From: Algibacter pacificus
Lineage (GTDB): Bacteria; Bacteroidota; Bacteroidia; Flavobacteriales; Flavobacteriaceae
Direction of reading: 5' to 3'
DNA length: 64,000 nt
Assembly (NCBI RefSeq): GCF_008033385.1
Contig: NZ_VOGY01000007.1
Location: 219,195 to 283,194, forward strand
A program made the position numbers and the translations under genes. The notes below the pieces were generated by a model. The model did no database searches. It saw only the letters and a list, made by a program, of their open reading frames with translations, and was not told the origin of the DNA. Positions within the stretch are counted from its first letter, which is position 1; every line of letters begins with the position of its first letter. Shown piece by piece: positions 44,797-53,625 of the stretch.

Positions 44797-46578
44797 TTAA
44801 ACAATCTCCATTTTCTTCAGTAAAAAGGAAGCATTCATGTTTTTACAAACACCTTTCTTTAAGGTATAATCAAAATGCAATTCATCATTTATAATTTCAG
44901 CATCGAAATAATAGTTCTTTACTTGCGGCAACTCTTTTTCAATTTCGCATAAACTTAAATCGTGTGTTGCAATAATTCCGGTAGCATTGGAAGCTACCAA
45001 TTTTTCAACAAACTTGCGTGAACCAATAGCTTTATCGGTGCTGTTTGTACCTTTTAAAATTTCATCTAAAATGATAAAATACGGTTCTTTCTGAATGGCA
45101 TCAACAATGTATTTTAAGCGCGTTAATTCCGAGAAAAAATACGAACTATCATCGGTTAATGAGTCTGTAGTACGCATACTTGTAATTAATTTTACTGGTG
45201 TATACTCACTTGTTTTAGCACAAACAGGCAACCCCACATTTGCCATAACAATATGTAAAGACAGGGTACGTAAAAAGGTACTTTTTCCCGCCATATTTGC
45301 TCCAGTTACAATAAAAAACTGCTCGTTTTCCATAGTAACATCACTATCCACACGTTTGGTTTTATTTAATAACGGATGTCCTAAACCAGTTGCTTTTACA
45401 ATAGAACCTTTATTGGTAATTTTAGGAAAAACAAATTCTGAATGATTAAAATGAAATCCGCCTAAAGAATTATAAGCATCGAAAAAGGACACCACTTGAA
45501 ACCAATCTTCAACTTTATCACCATATGCTTTAATCCATTTTTCAATACGATAGCTATTTTTAATATCTGATAAAAATAATCCATTAGAAAAAATGGCTGA
45601 AATAATATTATTCCGATTATCTAAAGCATCCAATCCTTTTGATAGTTCCTTAAAAATGAGCGATGCTTGTTTATGTTCCGATTGAATTTGTTTTTGTTTT
45701 TCTTGAAGTAATTCTGAAGTAAAAGTTTCGTTTTCTATTAAATTCAACAATACAGCATACTGACGAAAGGTGTCTTTTACTTTATCGGCTCCCGAAGATA
45801 GTTGATTTACTTTTTTCACATAAAAACCTGTAAAACCCAATCCAACTAATAGCCAGTACCCAACAATGTCTTGACTAATGATTTCTAAAATGGTTAGCCC
45901 AAATAACACTACAGAAATAACGGTAAATAATATAGGTAACCATTTCATCAACTTTGGCAAAAAACTTTTGTAATCTTTCAACCAAGCCACAATATGTTTT
46001 GCCGATGTTTCCGTTTCTATCAAACTAGAATTTGCTGCGTAATGTTGGCGCCATTCTGGTTTTTCACTTAATTCCTCAATTGCTTTTTGTCGAGAAACAA
46101 TACCTTCTGTGTTATTTGCTTTTAATAAATCGGCTAATTTTTCTTGACCTTCATTAATCGTTGTTCTATCTATAAATTGAAAAAATGATCCTCGACCAAA
46201 CAAATCGATATCTAAACTATAAAAATGGTTTGGATCTTGAAATTTTAAACCCGTTTCTCTATTGTGAAAATTCCCTGAAGCAATTTCTATTTCTTCTTCA
46301 TTAATAGATACCAATGCTTTATTAAAAAGCCGTACGTGCTTAATAGTATTATATTTCGACAGTAAAAAAAGAAAAACAGCAATACCAACAACAGCAATCC
46401 CCAATGCTATTTGCCAAGTTTGAAAAGTGACATATATTCCAAACCCCGTTGCTACAAAAACCAATAACCTCAACATGCTTAAGGATATCATTTGCTTATG
46501 CAACTTTTGTGCTTCTGCGGTGTACTTTGCTTGATGTTCTTTGTAATATGCTATATTATTTACACTCATGGTATTCAT
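44797..46578 (-). CDS. Membrane-anchored MutS-family ATPase
   Basis: This 593-residue protein has two pairs of hydrophobic segments in its N-terminal half (about 34-70 and 212-256). It ends in a MutS core/ATPase region: HFNHSEFVFPKITNKGSIVK, Walker A IVTGANMAGKSTFLRTLSLH, MRTTDSLTDDSSYFFSELTR, Walker B YFIILDEILKGTNSTDKAIG and the switch IIATHDLSL. It lacks the mismatch-recognition and connector domains of MutS and the Smr domain of MutS2. It therefore should not be called mutS; a role at the membrane is unknown. Such proteins are widespread in Bacteroidota. An alternative ATG lies three codons in. Confidence 0.9.
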   Translation of the reverse strand: MNTMSVNNIAYYKEHQAKYTAEAQKLHKQMISLSMLRLLVFVATGFGIYVTFQTWQIALGIAVVGIAVFLFLLSKYNTIKHVRLFNKALVSINEEEIEIASGNFHNRETGLKFQDPNHFYSLDIDLFGRGSFFQFIDRTTINEGQEKLADLLKANNTEGIVSRQKAIEELSEKPEWRQHYAANSSLIETETSAKHIVAWLKDYKSFLPKLMKWLPILFTVISVVLFGLTILEIISQDIVGYWLLVGLGFTGFYVKKVNQLSSGADKVKDTFRQYAVLLNLIENETFTSELLQEKQKQIQSEHKQASLIFKELSKGLDALDNRNNIISAIFSNGLFLSDIKNSYRIEKWIKAYGDKVEDWFQVVSFFDAYNSLGGFHFNHSEFVFPKITNKGSIVKATGLGHPLLNKTKRVDSDVTMENEQFFIVTGANMAGKSTFLRTLSLHIVMANVGLPVCAKTSEYTPVKLITSMRTTDSLTDDSSYFFSELTRLKYIVDAIQKEPYFIILDEILKGTNSTDKAIGSRKFVEKLVASNATGIIATHDLSLCEIEKELPQVKNYYFDAEIINDELHFDYTLKKGVCKNMNASFLLKKMEIV

Positions 46579-46599
46579 TTAATTGGTAAAGGAACAAAA

Positions 46600-46627
46600 A
46601 AGCTCTGAAAAATAGATTTCAGAGCTT
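46600..46627 (-). terminator. Terminator after the zinc peptidase gene
   Basis: AAGCTCTGAAA (46600-46610) and TTTCAGAGCTT (46617-46627) form an 11-bp stem. On the minus strand it is followed by a T-run (CTTTTTTG). It ends the upstream peptidase transcript just before the MutS-like gene. Confidence 0.82.
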
Positions 46628-46703
46628 ATTTTATTTTAGTTTAATACTTCAACTAATTCATGATAAAATGGGTCTATTAGAATTTTCATTTCACGTAGTG
46701 CAA

Positions 46704-47402
46704 CTAATCCCTAGAACCACCAAACACTTGAAATGCCCAATATACCAACGAAGCCAAAGATCCAATAGCGGCAACCAAGTATGTTCTAGCTGCCCATTTT
46801 AACGCATCTTCTGATCCTGCATATTCCTCTTGAGATAGCATATTTTTATTTTTCAACCAAGCCAAAGCACGGTTACTAGCGTCGTACTCTACAGGTAGCG
46901 TTACAAAACTGAATAAAGTTGCAAAACTCATCATTACTAATCCGGCAACTGCAATCCAATACCCCAAACCTAATCCTGCTGCTGCGCCTAACATTAACCC
47001 GCCAATAACAACCCATTGCGACATACTAGACGTTACACTTACAATAGGCACTAATTTAGATCGTAATCCCAACCATTCATAAGCCCGAGCATGCTGTACA
47101 GCATGTCCACACTCGTGAGCTGCCACAGCCGCCGCCGCTGCATTTCTTTGGTTGTAAACAGACTCACTTAAGTTTACTGTTTTGTTTTTTGGGTTATAAT
47201 GGTCGGTTAATTGCCCTGGGGTAGAAATCACTTCCACATCTCTAATACCGTGATCGGCTAACATTTTTTCAGCAATTTCGGCACCACTCATACCATTTCT
47301 TAAATGTACTTTGGAGTATTTAGCAAACTTCCTTTTTAAAGTACTGCTCACTAACCAGCTTACCAGCGCTATACCTCCTAATAATATATAATATCCAATC
47401 AT
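46704..47402 (-). CDS. Neutral zinc metallopeptidase, YugP-like
   Basis: This 232-residue membrane protein has the zinc motif H96-E97-x2-H100 in AAHECGHAVQHARAYEW. It has an N-terminal helix (YYILLGGIALVSWLVSST) and two more helices (VVIGGLMLGAAAGLGLGYWI and further). This is the YugP-type family of putative membrane zinc peptidases; a physiological substrate is not known. It is monocistronic and ended by the terminator at 46600. Confidence 0.9.
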   Translation of the reverse strand: MIGYYILLGGIALVSWLVSSTLKRKFAKYSKVHLRNGMSGAEIAEKMLADHGIRDVEVISTPGQLTDHYNPKNKTVNLSESVYNQRNAAAAAVAAHECGHAVQHARAYEWLGLRSKLVPIVSVTSSMSQWVVIGGLMLGAAAGLGLGYWIAVAGLVMMSFATLFSFVTLPVEYDASNRALAWLKNKNMLSQEEYAGSEDALKWAARTYLVAAIGSLASLVYWAFQVFGGSRD

Positions 47403-47625
47403 TTTATTTTAGTTTTTAAATTCTAATGTAAATATATCAAAAATAAAGCCAATTATCGGTTGTGCTAATTTGTCAGTGCAATTTTAAACAAAGTACCTAT
47501 TTCATTTTTAAAACTTGGCGTTTTAACACTTTAATCTCTCTTTTATAAAAAAATGGTTAACTTCGTTTTGCTCCTTAAATTAAGGTATCATCTATTTTAC
47601 GTCAATACCAACTCATACTTTTAAA

Positions 47626-49047
47626 ATGAAAATATTACTAACAGGTTCCACTGGATATATAGGAAAACGACTCATTCCTGTTTTGGTTGAGGCTGGCCAC
47701 GACGTTGTTTGTTGCGTGAGAGACCCAAAAAGATTCAATCCGCCAAAATCGTTATCAAAAAATATTACCGTACTCCAATTAGACCTTTTAGATCAGGCGT
47801 CTTTAGAAAATATCCCAAAAGATATTGATGGCGCTTACTATTTGGTGCACTCCATGTCTTCTTCCGGAGATTATAAATCTATGGAAGAAACATCGGCTCA
47901 AAATTTTAGAAATGCGCTTAAAAACACCAATGTAAAGCATGTTATTTATTTAAGTGGTATTGTTAACGAAACGGAACTTTCTAAACATTTATCTTCCAGA
48001 AAAAATGTAGAAATAGAACTTGCAAAAGGGAATTACAATTTCACAACGTTAAGAGCAGGAATTATTATAGGATCTGGAAGTGCGTCTTTTGAAATTATTA
48101 GGGATTTAGTTGAAAAGCTCCCCATTATGATTACTCCAAAATGGCTAAACACCAAATGCCAGCCCATAGGAATCTCCGATGTTCTTGCTTTTCTTTCTAA
48201 GTCTCTGTTCAACCCAAAAACCTTTAATGAGAATTTTGATATTGGAGGCCCCGATATACTCACTTATAAAGAAATGCTTTTAAACTTTGGAAAAGCACGA
48301 CAATTAAAACGCAAAATTATTACCGTACCTATAATGACGCCTAAATTGTCCTCCTATTGGCTTTATTTTGTTACATCAACCTCATACAAACTTGCAACAT
48401 CGCTTGTAAATAGTATGAAAATTGAGGTCGTTTGCCGTGATAACCGCATAAATACCATTCTTGGAATTACACCTTTAAGTTATAACGAATCTCTTAAACG
48501 GGCTTTTAGTAAAATTGAAAACAATGAAATTCTTTCAAGTTGGAAAGATGCTTACTCCAGCAGCGGCTTAAACTTTGATATATCCGAATTTATTAATGTG
48601 CCTTCCTTTGGATGTTTTAAAGATCATAGAATCCAAACTATTAATAACCGCGAAGCAACTATAGATAAAATTTGGGCCATTGGAGGAACTACCGGTTGGT
48701 ATTATGGCACTTGGCTCTGGAAAATTAGAGGGTATTTGGATAAGGTATTTGGTGGCGTTGGACTTAGACGTGGCCGAACAAATCCATCCATAATAAATGT
48801 TGGAGATTCCATAGATTTTTGGCGTGTATTGTATGCCGACAAAACAGAAGGTCGATTACTTTTATTTGCTGAAATGAAACTCCCAGGAGAAGCTTGGCTA
48901 GAATTTAAAGTTGTTAACAATAAACTGACTCAAACAGCTACATTTAGACCTTTGGGCTTAGCAGGCCGATTGTACTGGTATGCCGTGTTGCCTTTTCATG
49001 GGTTTATTTTTAAAGGGATGCTGAAGGCACTAACAACAGATAATTAA
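47626..49047 (+). CDS. SDR-family NAD(P)-binding protein with C-terminal DUF2867
   Basis: This 473-residue two-domain protein starts with an extended SDR/NmrA-like Rossmann domain (about 1-290; MKILLTGSTGYIGKRLIPVL, and DGAYYLVHSMSSSGDY in place of the usual active-site Ser/Tyr-x3-Lys arrangement). It is followed by a DUF2867 domain (about 320-470; WAIGGTTGWYYGTWLWKIRG, SIDFWRVLYADKTEGRLLLF, TATFRPLGLAGRLYWYAVLP). This fusion occurs in several bacterial phyla; its reaction is undefined. It is 25 bp before a small membrane protein gene and probably cotranscribed with it. Confidence 0.88.
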   Translation: MKILLTGSTGYIGKRLIPVLVEAGHDVVCCVRDPKRFNPPKSLSKNITVLQLDLLDQASLENIPKDIDGAYYLVHSMSSSGDYKSMEETSAQNFRNALKNTNVKHVIYLSGIVNETELSKHLSSRKNVEIELAKGNYNFTTLRAGIIIGSGSASFEIIRDLVEKLPIMITPKWLNTKCQPIGISDVLAFLSKSLFNPKTFNENFDIGGPDILTYKEMLLNFGKARQLKRKIITVPIMTPKLSSYWLYFVTSTSYKLATSLVNSMKIEVVCRDNRINTILGITPLSYNESLKRAFSKIENNEILSSWKDAYSSSGLNFDISEFINVPSFGCFKDHRIQTINNREATIDKIWAIGGTTGWYYGTWLWKIRGYLDKVFGGVGLRRGRTNPSIINVGDSIDFWRVLYADKTEGRLLLFAEMKLPGEAWLEFKVVNNKLTQTATFRPLGLAGRLYWYAVLPFHGFIFKGMLKALTTDN

Positions 49048-49072
49048 AAAACATTAACTAATAAAACACAAC

Positions 49073-49513
49073 ATGAAAGAACAAGTTAAAACCTCTAAAA
49101 ACAGCAAAACCATTGGTATTATCGTTGGTATTATTTCGGCCGTATTCTCATATTATTTTGTTAAAAAGGTTTTGTTAAAAACAGATATTGAAACAGAATT
49201 AAAAAGTGCCGCAATAGAATTAAATAAACAAACGCCTTTGTTTATTGATGAATTCTCTAGATTAGACAGCGCTTCAACTAAAGGAAAAACAAATTTTATA
49301 TATCACTACGCACTAATTGGGATAGAAAAATCTGAAGTAAACATCGACACTGTAAATAAATATATTAGGCCAGGAATTATTGAAAATGTTACAAACAGTC
49401 CTGAACTAAAATTCTATCGCGACCATAATATTACCATGGATTATAGATACTACGATGAAAACGGTGACTTTGTAATGGAAATTTCTGTAACACCAGAACA
49501 CTATAGAAAATAA
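49073..49513 (+). CDS. Hypothetical single-pass membrane protein
   Basis: This is a 146-residue protein, not recognised. One transmembrane helix (TIGIIVGIISAVFSYYFVKK, about 14-33) is followed by an extracytoplasmic or cytoplasmic domain with LFIDEFSRLDSASTKGKTNF and DENGDFVMEISVTPEHYRK. The two-strand ending suggests a small alpha/beta fold. It follows the SDR gene by 25 bp and is ended by a strong terminator. Confidence 0.72.
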   Translation: MKEQVKTSKNSKTIGIIVGIISAVFSYYFVKKVLLKTDIETELKSAAIELNKQTPLFIDEFSRLDSASTKGKTNFIYHYALIGIEKSEVNIDTVNKYIRPGIIENVTNSPELKFYRDHNITMDYRYYDENGDFVMEISVTPEHYRK

Positions 49514-49538
49514 TTTTATGTCTGTTTTTATAAAACTA

Positions 49539-49569
49539 AACCCCATCAAATTAATAATTTGATGGGGTT
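49539..49569. terminator. Bidirectional terminator
   Basis: AACCCCATCAAATT (49539-49552) and AATTTGATGGGGTT (49556-49569) form a perfect 14-bp stem with a 3-base loop, between convergent genes. Confidence 0.82.
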
Positions 49570-49591
49570 AAATACTTAAAATTATAAGTTT

Positions 49592-51628
49592 CTATTTAAT
49601 CAATCCAGCACGTTTTAATAAAGCTTCCGGTTTTGGTTCTTGTCCTCTAAAACGTTTATAAAGCACCATAGGGTTTTCTGTTCCTCCTTTCGAAAGCACA
49701 TTGTCCTTAAATTTAGTAGCGACCTCTTTATTAAAGATTCCGGCTTCCTGAAAATACTCAAAAGCATCAGCATCTAAAACTTCTGCCCATTTATAACTAT
49801 AATATCCCGATGAATACCCTCCCTGAAAAATATGAGAAAATGCGGTACTCATACATGTTTCTTCTGTTTTTGGATATAAGTTGGTATCTTTAAAAGCTTC
49901 GGTTTCAAAATCTTTAACATTTTTAATAGCTGAAGGATCTTGTCCGTGCCATTTCATATCTAATAATCCGAAACTTAACTGGCGTAAGGTTTGCATCCCT
50001 TCGTGAAAACTCGCCGAATCTTTAATTTTTTCAATCAAATCCATCGGAATTATTTCACCCGTTTCATAGTGTTTAGCAAACAATTCTAAGGCTTCTTTTT
50101 CGAAACACCAGTTTTCCATAACCTGACTTGGCAATTCAACAAAATCCCAAAACACACTAGTTCCAGATAAACTTGGGTAAGTTGTATTGGCTAACATGCC
50201 GTGTAGGGCGTGCCCAAATTCATGGAATAAGGTCGTCACCTCGTTAAATGTTAATAAGGACGGTTTGCTTTTTGTTGGTTTTGTGAAATTACAAACGATG
50301 GAAACATGCGGACGGCTATTTTCACCATCAACAATATACTGCGGTTTATAGGATGTCATCCAAGCACCATTTCGTTTTCCGGCTCTTGGAAAAAAATCGG
50401 CATAAAAAATGGCTACTAAATCCCCGTTTTTATCGGTTACTTTATAAGTTAAAACATCTTCATGATATTTATCAATGGTATCAATTTCTTCAAAATTTAA
50501 ATCGAATAATTTATTGGCCACTGTAAAAGCACCATCAATAACGTTTTCTAATTTAAAATATGGCTTAAGTTGCTCATCATCTAAACTGAATAATTTTTGT
50601 TTCAACTTTTCAGAATAATAAGAGCCATCCCATTTTTCTAATTGATCGATATCATCCAATTCCTTAGCGAACGCTTCTAAGTTTTTAAATTCTTTTTCCG
50701 CAGCTGGTTTTGCTTTTTCTAATAATTCATTAGAAAAACTAAGTACTTTTTCTGGTGTTTGCGCCATACGTTCTTCCAAAACAAAATGTGCATGCGTTTT
50801 ATATCCTAATAAATTAGCACGCTCGTGGCGTAGATTTACAATTTGAAGGACCACATCTTGATTATCTAAATCGTCACCTTTAAATCCTTTGCTCCCAGCT
50901 GCTAAAGTTATTTTTTTACGTAATTCTCTATTATCGGCATAAGTAACAAAAGGGATATAACTAGGATAATCTAATGTAAATAACCAACCTTCCTTTTCTT
51001 TAGATTCTGCTAATTGTTTCGCAGCTTCAATAGTCCCTTCTGGTAAACCTGATAAATCTTTTTCATCGGAAATTAACATCTCAAACTTATTCGTTTCAGC
51101 TAAAACATTTTCACCAAATTTTAAACTTAACTGGCTTAATTGTTTATCAATTTCACGAAGCTTTGCTTTTTTATCTTCAGGTAAATTAGCTCCATTCCTA
51201 GAAAATCCTTTGTATTTTTTATCAAGTAAAGTTTGCTGTTCTGTGGTTAAATTTAGTTCGCTTTTAGTGTCATAAACCGCTTTAACGCGCTTAAATAAAC
51301 CTTCATTTAAAGTAATATCATTACTAAATTCTGACAATAACGGAGAAATTTCTTGTGCTATCTTCTGAATAGTTTCATTAGTTTCAGCAGAATTTAGATT
51401 AAAAAATATACTCGAAATTCTATCCAATTGTTCTCCCGAAAAATCTAAAGCAACTATCGTGTTTTCAAAAGACGGTGCTTCGGGATTACTTACTATAGTA
51501 TCAATTTCAGCTTTAGCTTGTTTTATAGCTTCCTTAATAGTTGGTAAATAATCATCGTTTTCAATAACTGAAAAAGGCGCTGAATGATATGGGGTTTTAA
51601 ATGGGGTGATTAAGGATTTTTTTATCAT
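49592..51628 (-). CDS. M3-family metallopeptidase (peptidyl-dipeptidase Dcp / oligopeptidase A type)
   Basis: This 678-residue cytoplasmic zinc peptidase of the thimet-oligopeptidase clan cleaves short peptides. The active site is EVTTLFHEFGHALHGMLANT (HExxH), with the downstream Glu ligand in SVFWDFVELPSQVMENWCFE and the substrate region STAFSHIFQGGYSSGYYSYK. It starts MIKKSLITPFKTPYHSAPF without a signal peptide. It is monocistronic, with a striking palindrome just upstream of the start. Confidence 0.94.
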   Translation of the reverse strand: MIKKSLITPFKTPYHSAPFSVIENDDYLPTIKEAIKQAKAEIDTIVSNPEAPSFENTIVALDFSGEQLDRISSIFFNLNSAETNETIQKIAQEISPLLSEFSNDITLNEGLFKRVKAVYDTKSELNLTTEQQTLLDKKYKGFSRNGANLPEDKKAKLREIDKQLSQLSLKFGENVLAETNKFEMLISDEKDLSGLPEGTIEAAKQLAESKEKEGWLFTLDYPSYIPFVTYADNRELRKKITLAAGSKGFKGDDLDNQDVVLQIVNLRHERANLLGYKTHAHFVLEERMAQTPEKVLSFSNELLEKAKPAAEKEFKNLEAFAKELDDIDQLEKWDGSYYSEKLKQKLFSLDDEQLKPYFKLENVIDGAFTVANKLFDLNFEEIDTIDKYHEDVLTYKVTDKNGDLVAIFYADFFPRAGKRNGAWMTSYKPQYIVDGENSRPHVSIVCNFTKPTKSKPSLLTFNEVTTLFHEFGHALHGMLANTTYPSLSGTSVFWDFVELPSQVMENWCFEKEALELFAKHYETGEIIPMDLIEKIKDSASFHEGMQTLRQLSFGLLDMKWHGQDPSAIKNVKDFETEAFKDTNLYPKTEETCMSTAFSHIFQGGYSSGYYSYKWAEVLDADAFEYFQEAGIFNKEVATKFKDNVLSKGGTENPMVLYKRFRGQEPKPEALLKRAGLIK

Positions 51629-51647
51629 TTTAATTAAAATTATTAAC

Positions 51648-51671
51648 TTTTATTATGCATACATAATAAAA
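51648..51671. promoter_or_regulatory. Perfect inverted repeat upstream of the M3 peptidase gene
   Basis: TTTTATTATG (51648-51657) and CATAATAAAA (51662-51671) are perfect 10-bp arms around CATA, 20-43 bp before the peptidase start. It may be an operator or a 5'-UTR hairpin; no known regulator site is recognised. Confidence 0.5.
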
Positions 51672-51733
51672 TATTGTAAATTAGCAACAACAATTTAAGG
51701 GTGACTAACTCGTTTAAGATTATTGTTAATAGC

Positions 51734-51770
51734 AAGAAAAACCTTGATATATATATTTCAAGGTTTTTCT
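51734..51770 (-). terminator. Terminator of purE
   Basis: AGAAAAACCTTGA pairs with TTCAAGGTTTTTCT around an AT-rich loop, 10 bp after the purE stop. Both flanks are T/A rich, so it may also act on the other strand. Confidence 0.8.
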
Positions 51771-51780
51771 ATTTTTAAGC

Positions 51781-52263
51781 TTATCCTAAATTTTTAGCCG
51801 ATTCGTTTACTTTTACTTTAAGTGCTTCTTTATAGGCTATAATTTTATCGAGAACGTTTTTATCACTAGCTCCAATAATTTGAGCTGCTAAAATGCCCGC
51901 ATTTTTTGCACCGTTTAAAGCTACCGTAGCAACTGGAACACCACCTGGCATTTGCAGAATAGATAATACAGAATCCCAACCATCTATAGAATTACTACTT
52001 TTTACAGGAACACCAATTACTGGTAATGGCGATAAAGATGCAATCATGCCTGGTAAATGTGCTGCGCCACCTGCACCTGCAATAACAACAGCAAAACCTC
52101 TAGTATGTGCATGTTTTCCATAATCGAATAATTTTTCGGGTGTGCGGTGTGCCGAAACAATATCTACTTCAACTTCTATATCAAATCCTTTTAAAACATC
52201 TATAGCATCTTGCATTACTGGCAGGTCGCTTTTGCTTCCCATGATAACTCCTACTTTATTCAT
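51781..52263 (-). CDS. purE: N5-carboxyaminoimidazole ribonucleotide mutase PurE
   Basis: This 160-residue purine-biosynthesis enzyme converts N5-CAIR made by PurK into CAIR. It has VGVIMGSKSDLPVMQDAI, the loop VSAHRTPEKLFDYG with the catalytic His, FAVVIAGAGGAAHLPGMIAS, and GVPVKSSNSIDGWDSVLSIL. Length is typical of class I PurE. It follows purK by 70 bp. Confidence 0.97.
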   Translation of the reverse strand: MNKVGVIMGSKSDLPVMQDAIDVLKGFDIEVEVDIVSAHRTPEKLFDYGKHAHTRGFAVVIAGAGGAAHLPGMIASLSPLPVIGVPVKSSNSIDGWDSVLSILQMPGGVPVATVALNGAKNAGILAAQIIGASDKNVLDKIIAYKEALKVKVNESAKNLG

Positions 52264-52333
52264 TTTTTATATGAATTAAATTTATAATTATTTTATTTTG
52301 AATGGTTTCAACTTTAAAAACCATCTTGTTTTT

Positions 52334-53488
52334 TTATTCTGAAATGACCCGAATAGACTTTTTAACCTCTTCGGCAATTCGTCTGGCTTCATTTAAATCT
52401 TCATTTACAATGGTGACATGCCCCATTTTTCTAAACGGACGGGTTTGTTTTTTACCATAAATATGTGGCGTTACACCATCCATTTTCATGATTGTTTCGA
52501 TGTTTTCGTAAACTACATTGCCGCTAAAACCTTCGGCGCCAACAAGGTTTACCATAACCCCACCCACTTTATTATCGGTGCGGCCTAAAGGTAAATTTAA
52601 AACGGCACGAATATGCTGCTCAAACTGCGAGGTGTAACTCGCTTCAATAGTTTGGTGTCCAGAATTATGAGGTCTTGGCGCCACCTCGTTCACTAATATG
52701 TCATCGTTTTGTGTTTGAAACATTTCTACCGCCAATAATCCCACATGATGAATAGCTTCAGAAACTTTTAATGCTACAGCTTCTGCTTTTTCAGCAACAG
52801 CAGCATCAATTCTCGCAGGACAAATAACATATTCTACTTGGTTAGCTTCCGGATGAAATTCCATTTCCACCACCGGATAGGTTTTAGTTTCACCATCGGC
52901 ATTTCTTGCAACAATAACCGCCAATTCATTTTTAAAAGGCACTAAATTTTCAGCAATACATTCTACGTTTGGCAAATCGTTTAAATCGTCCACCGTTTTT
53001 ACAATTTTAACACCGGTACCGTCATACCCAAATTGTGCACACTTCCAAACAAAAGGCAAGCTTAAACCGCCATGGTTTAAAGCTTCCTTTATTTCCGAAG
53101 TAAAAGCAAAACGCGTAAATGGCGAGGTTGGAATGTTGTGATCTACATAAAACAATTTCTGTGTCGCTTTATTTTGAATAATACGCAATGTTTTGGCCGA
53201 CGGATATACTTTTACACCTTCTTTTTCAAGCACTTCCAAAGCGTCGATATTGACGTTTTCAATTTCAATAGTTAAAACATCTACTTGTTTTCCGAAGTTA
53301 TAAACCGCATCATAATCCATTAAATCTCCAAGATGAAATTCATCGCAAGCTGTTTTGCAAGGCGCTTCATTGCTAGATTCTAAAACACAGGTATAAATAT
53401 CGAATTTTCGCGTGTTGTAAAGTAACATTTTTCCCAGCTGGCCACCGCCTAAAATACCGAGTTTAAAATTGGAGGAAAAGTAATTCAT
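52334..53488 (-). CDS. purK: 5-(carboxyamino)imidazole ribonucleotide synthase PurK
   Basis: This 384-residue ATP-grasp enzyme carboxylates AIR with bicarbonate and ATP. It begins KLGILGGGQLGKMLLYNTRK. The ATP-grasp region includes FVWKCAQFGYDGTGVKIVK, LLAVEMFQTQNDDILVNEVA and PRPHNSGHQTIEASYTSQFE. It is paired with purE downstream. It is divergent from the hpt-adk gene, so two purine genes and a purine-salvage fusion share one intergenic region. Confidence 0.97.
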   Translation of the reverse strand: MNYFSSNFKLGILGGGQLGKMLLYNTRKFDIYTCVLESSNEAPCKTACDEFHLGDLMDYDAVYNFGKQVDVLTIEIENVNIDALEVLEKEGVKVYPSAKTLRIIQNKATQKLFYVDHNIPTSPFTRFAFTSEIKEALNHGGLSLPFVWKCAQFGYDGTGVKIVKTVDDLNDLPNVECIAENLVPFKNELAVIVARNADGETKTYPVVEMEFHPEANQVEYVICPARIDAAVAEKAEAVALKVSEAIHHVGLLAVEMFQTQNDDILVNEVAPRPHNSGHQTIEASYTSQFEQHIRAVLNLPLGRTDNKVGGVMVNLVGAEGFSGNVVYENIETIMKMDGVTPHIYGKKQTRPFRKMGHVTIVNEDLNEARRIAEEVKKSIRVISE

Positions 53489-53596
53489 TGGCTTGTTTTT
53501 AACTAAATCGTCATAATTGGAAGCAAAAATACGTTATAATCTTAAAATAGGCTTCAATTCATAAATCAAAAAAGCTTAAAACGTTAATCTATTGAT

Positions 53597-53604
53597 TATC
53601 TTTG
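53597..53604 (+). promoter_or_regulatory. Putative hpt-adk -7 promoter box
   Basis: TATCTTTG matches TAnnTTTG exactly, 22-29 bp before the GTG start at 53626. No TTG is seen at the right distance for -33. Confidence 0.45.
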
Positions 53605-53625
53605 CCACTTTAAAAATTAATAACG

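Noticed and set aside
44797..46578. Annotation as DNA mismatch repair protein MutS
   Set aside because: The mismatch-recognition and connector domains are absent and membrane helices are present, so only the family name was used.
52264..52333. Possible attenuator between purK and purE (ATGGTTT/AAACCAT)
   Set aside because: The 7-bp stem is weak and has no T-run; no purine riboswitch core is recognisable.
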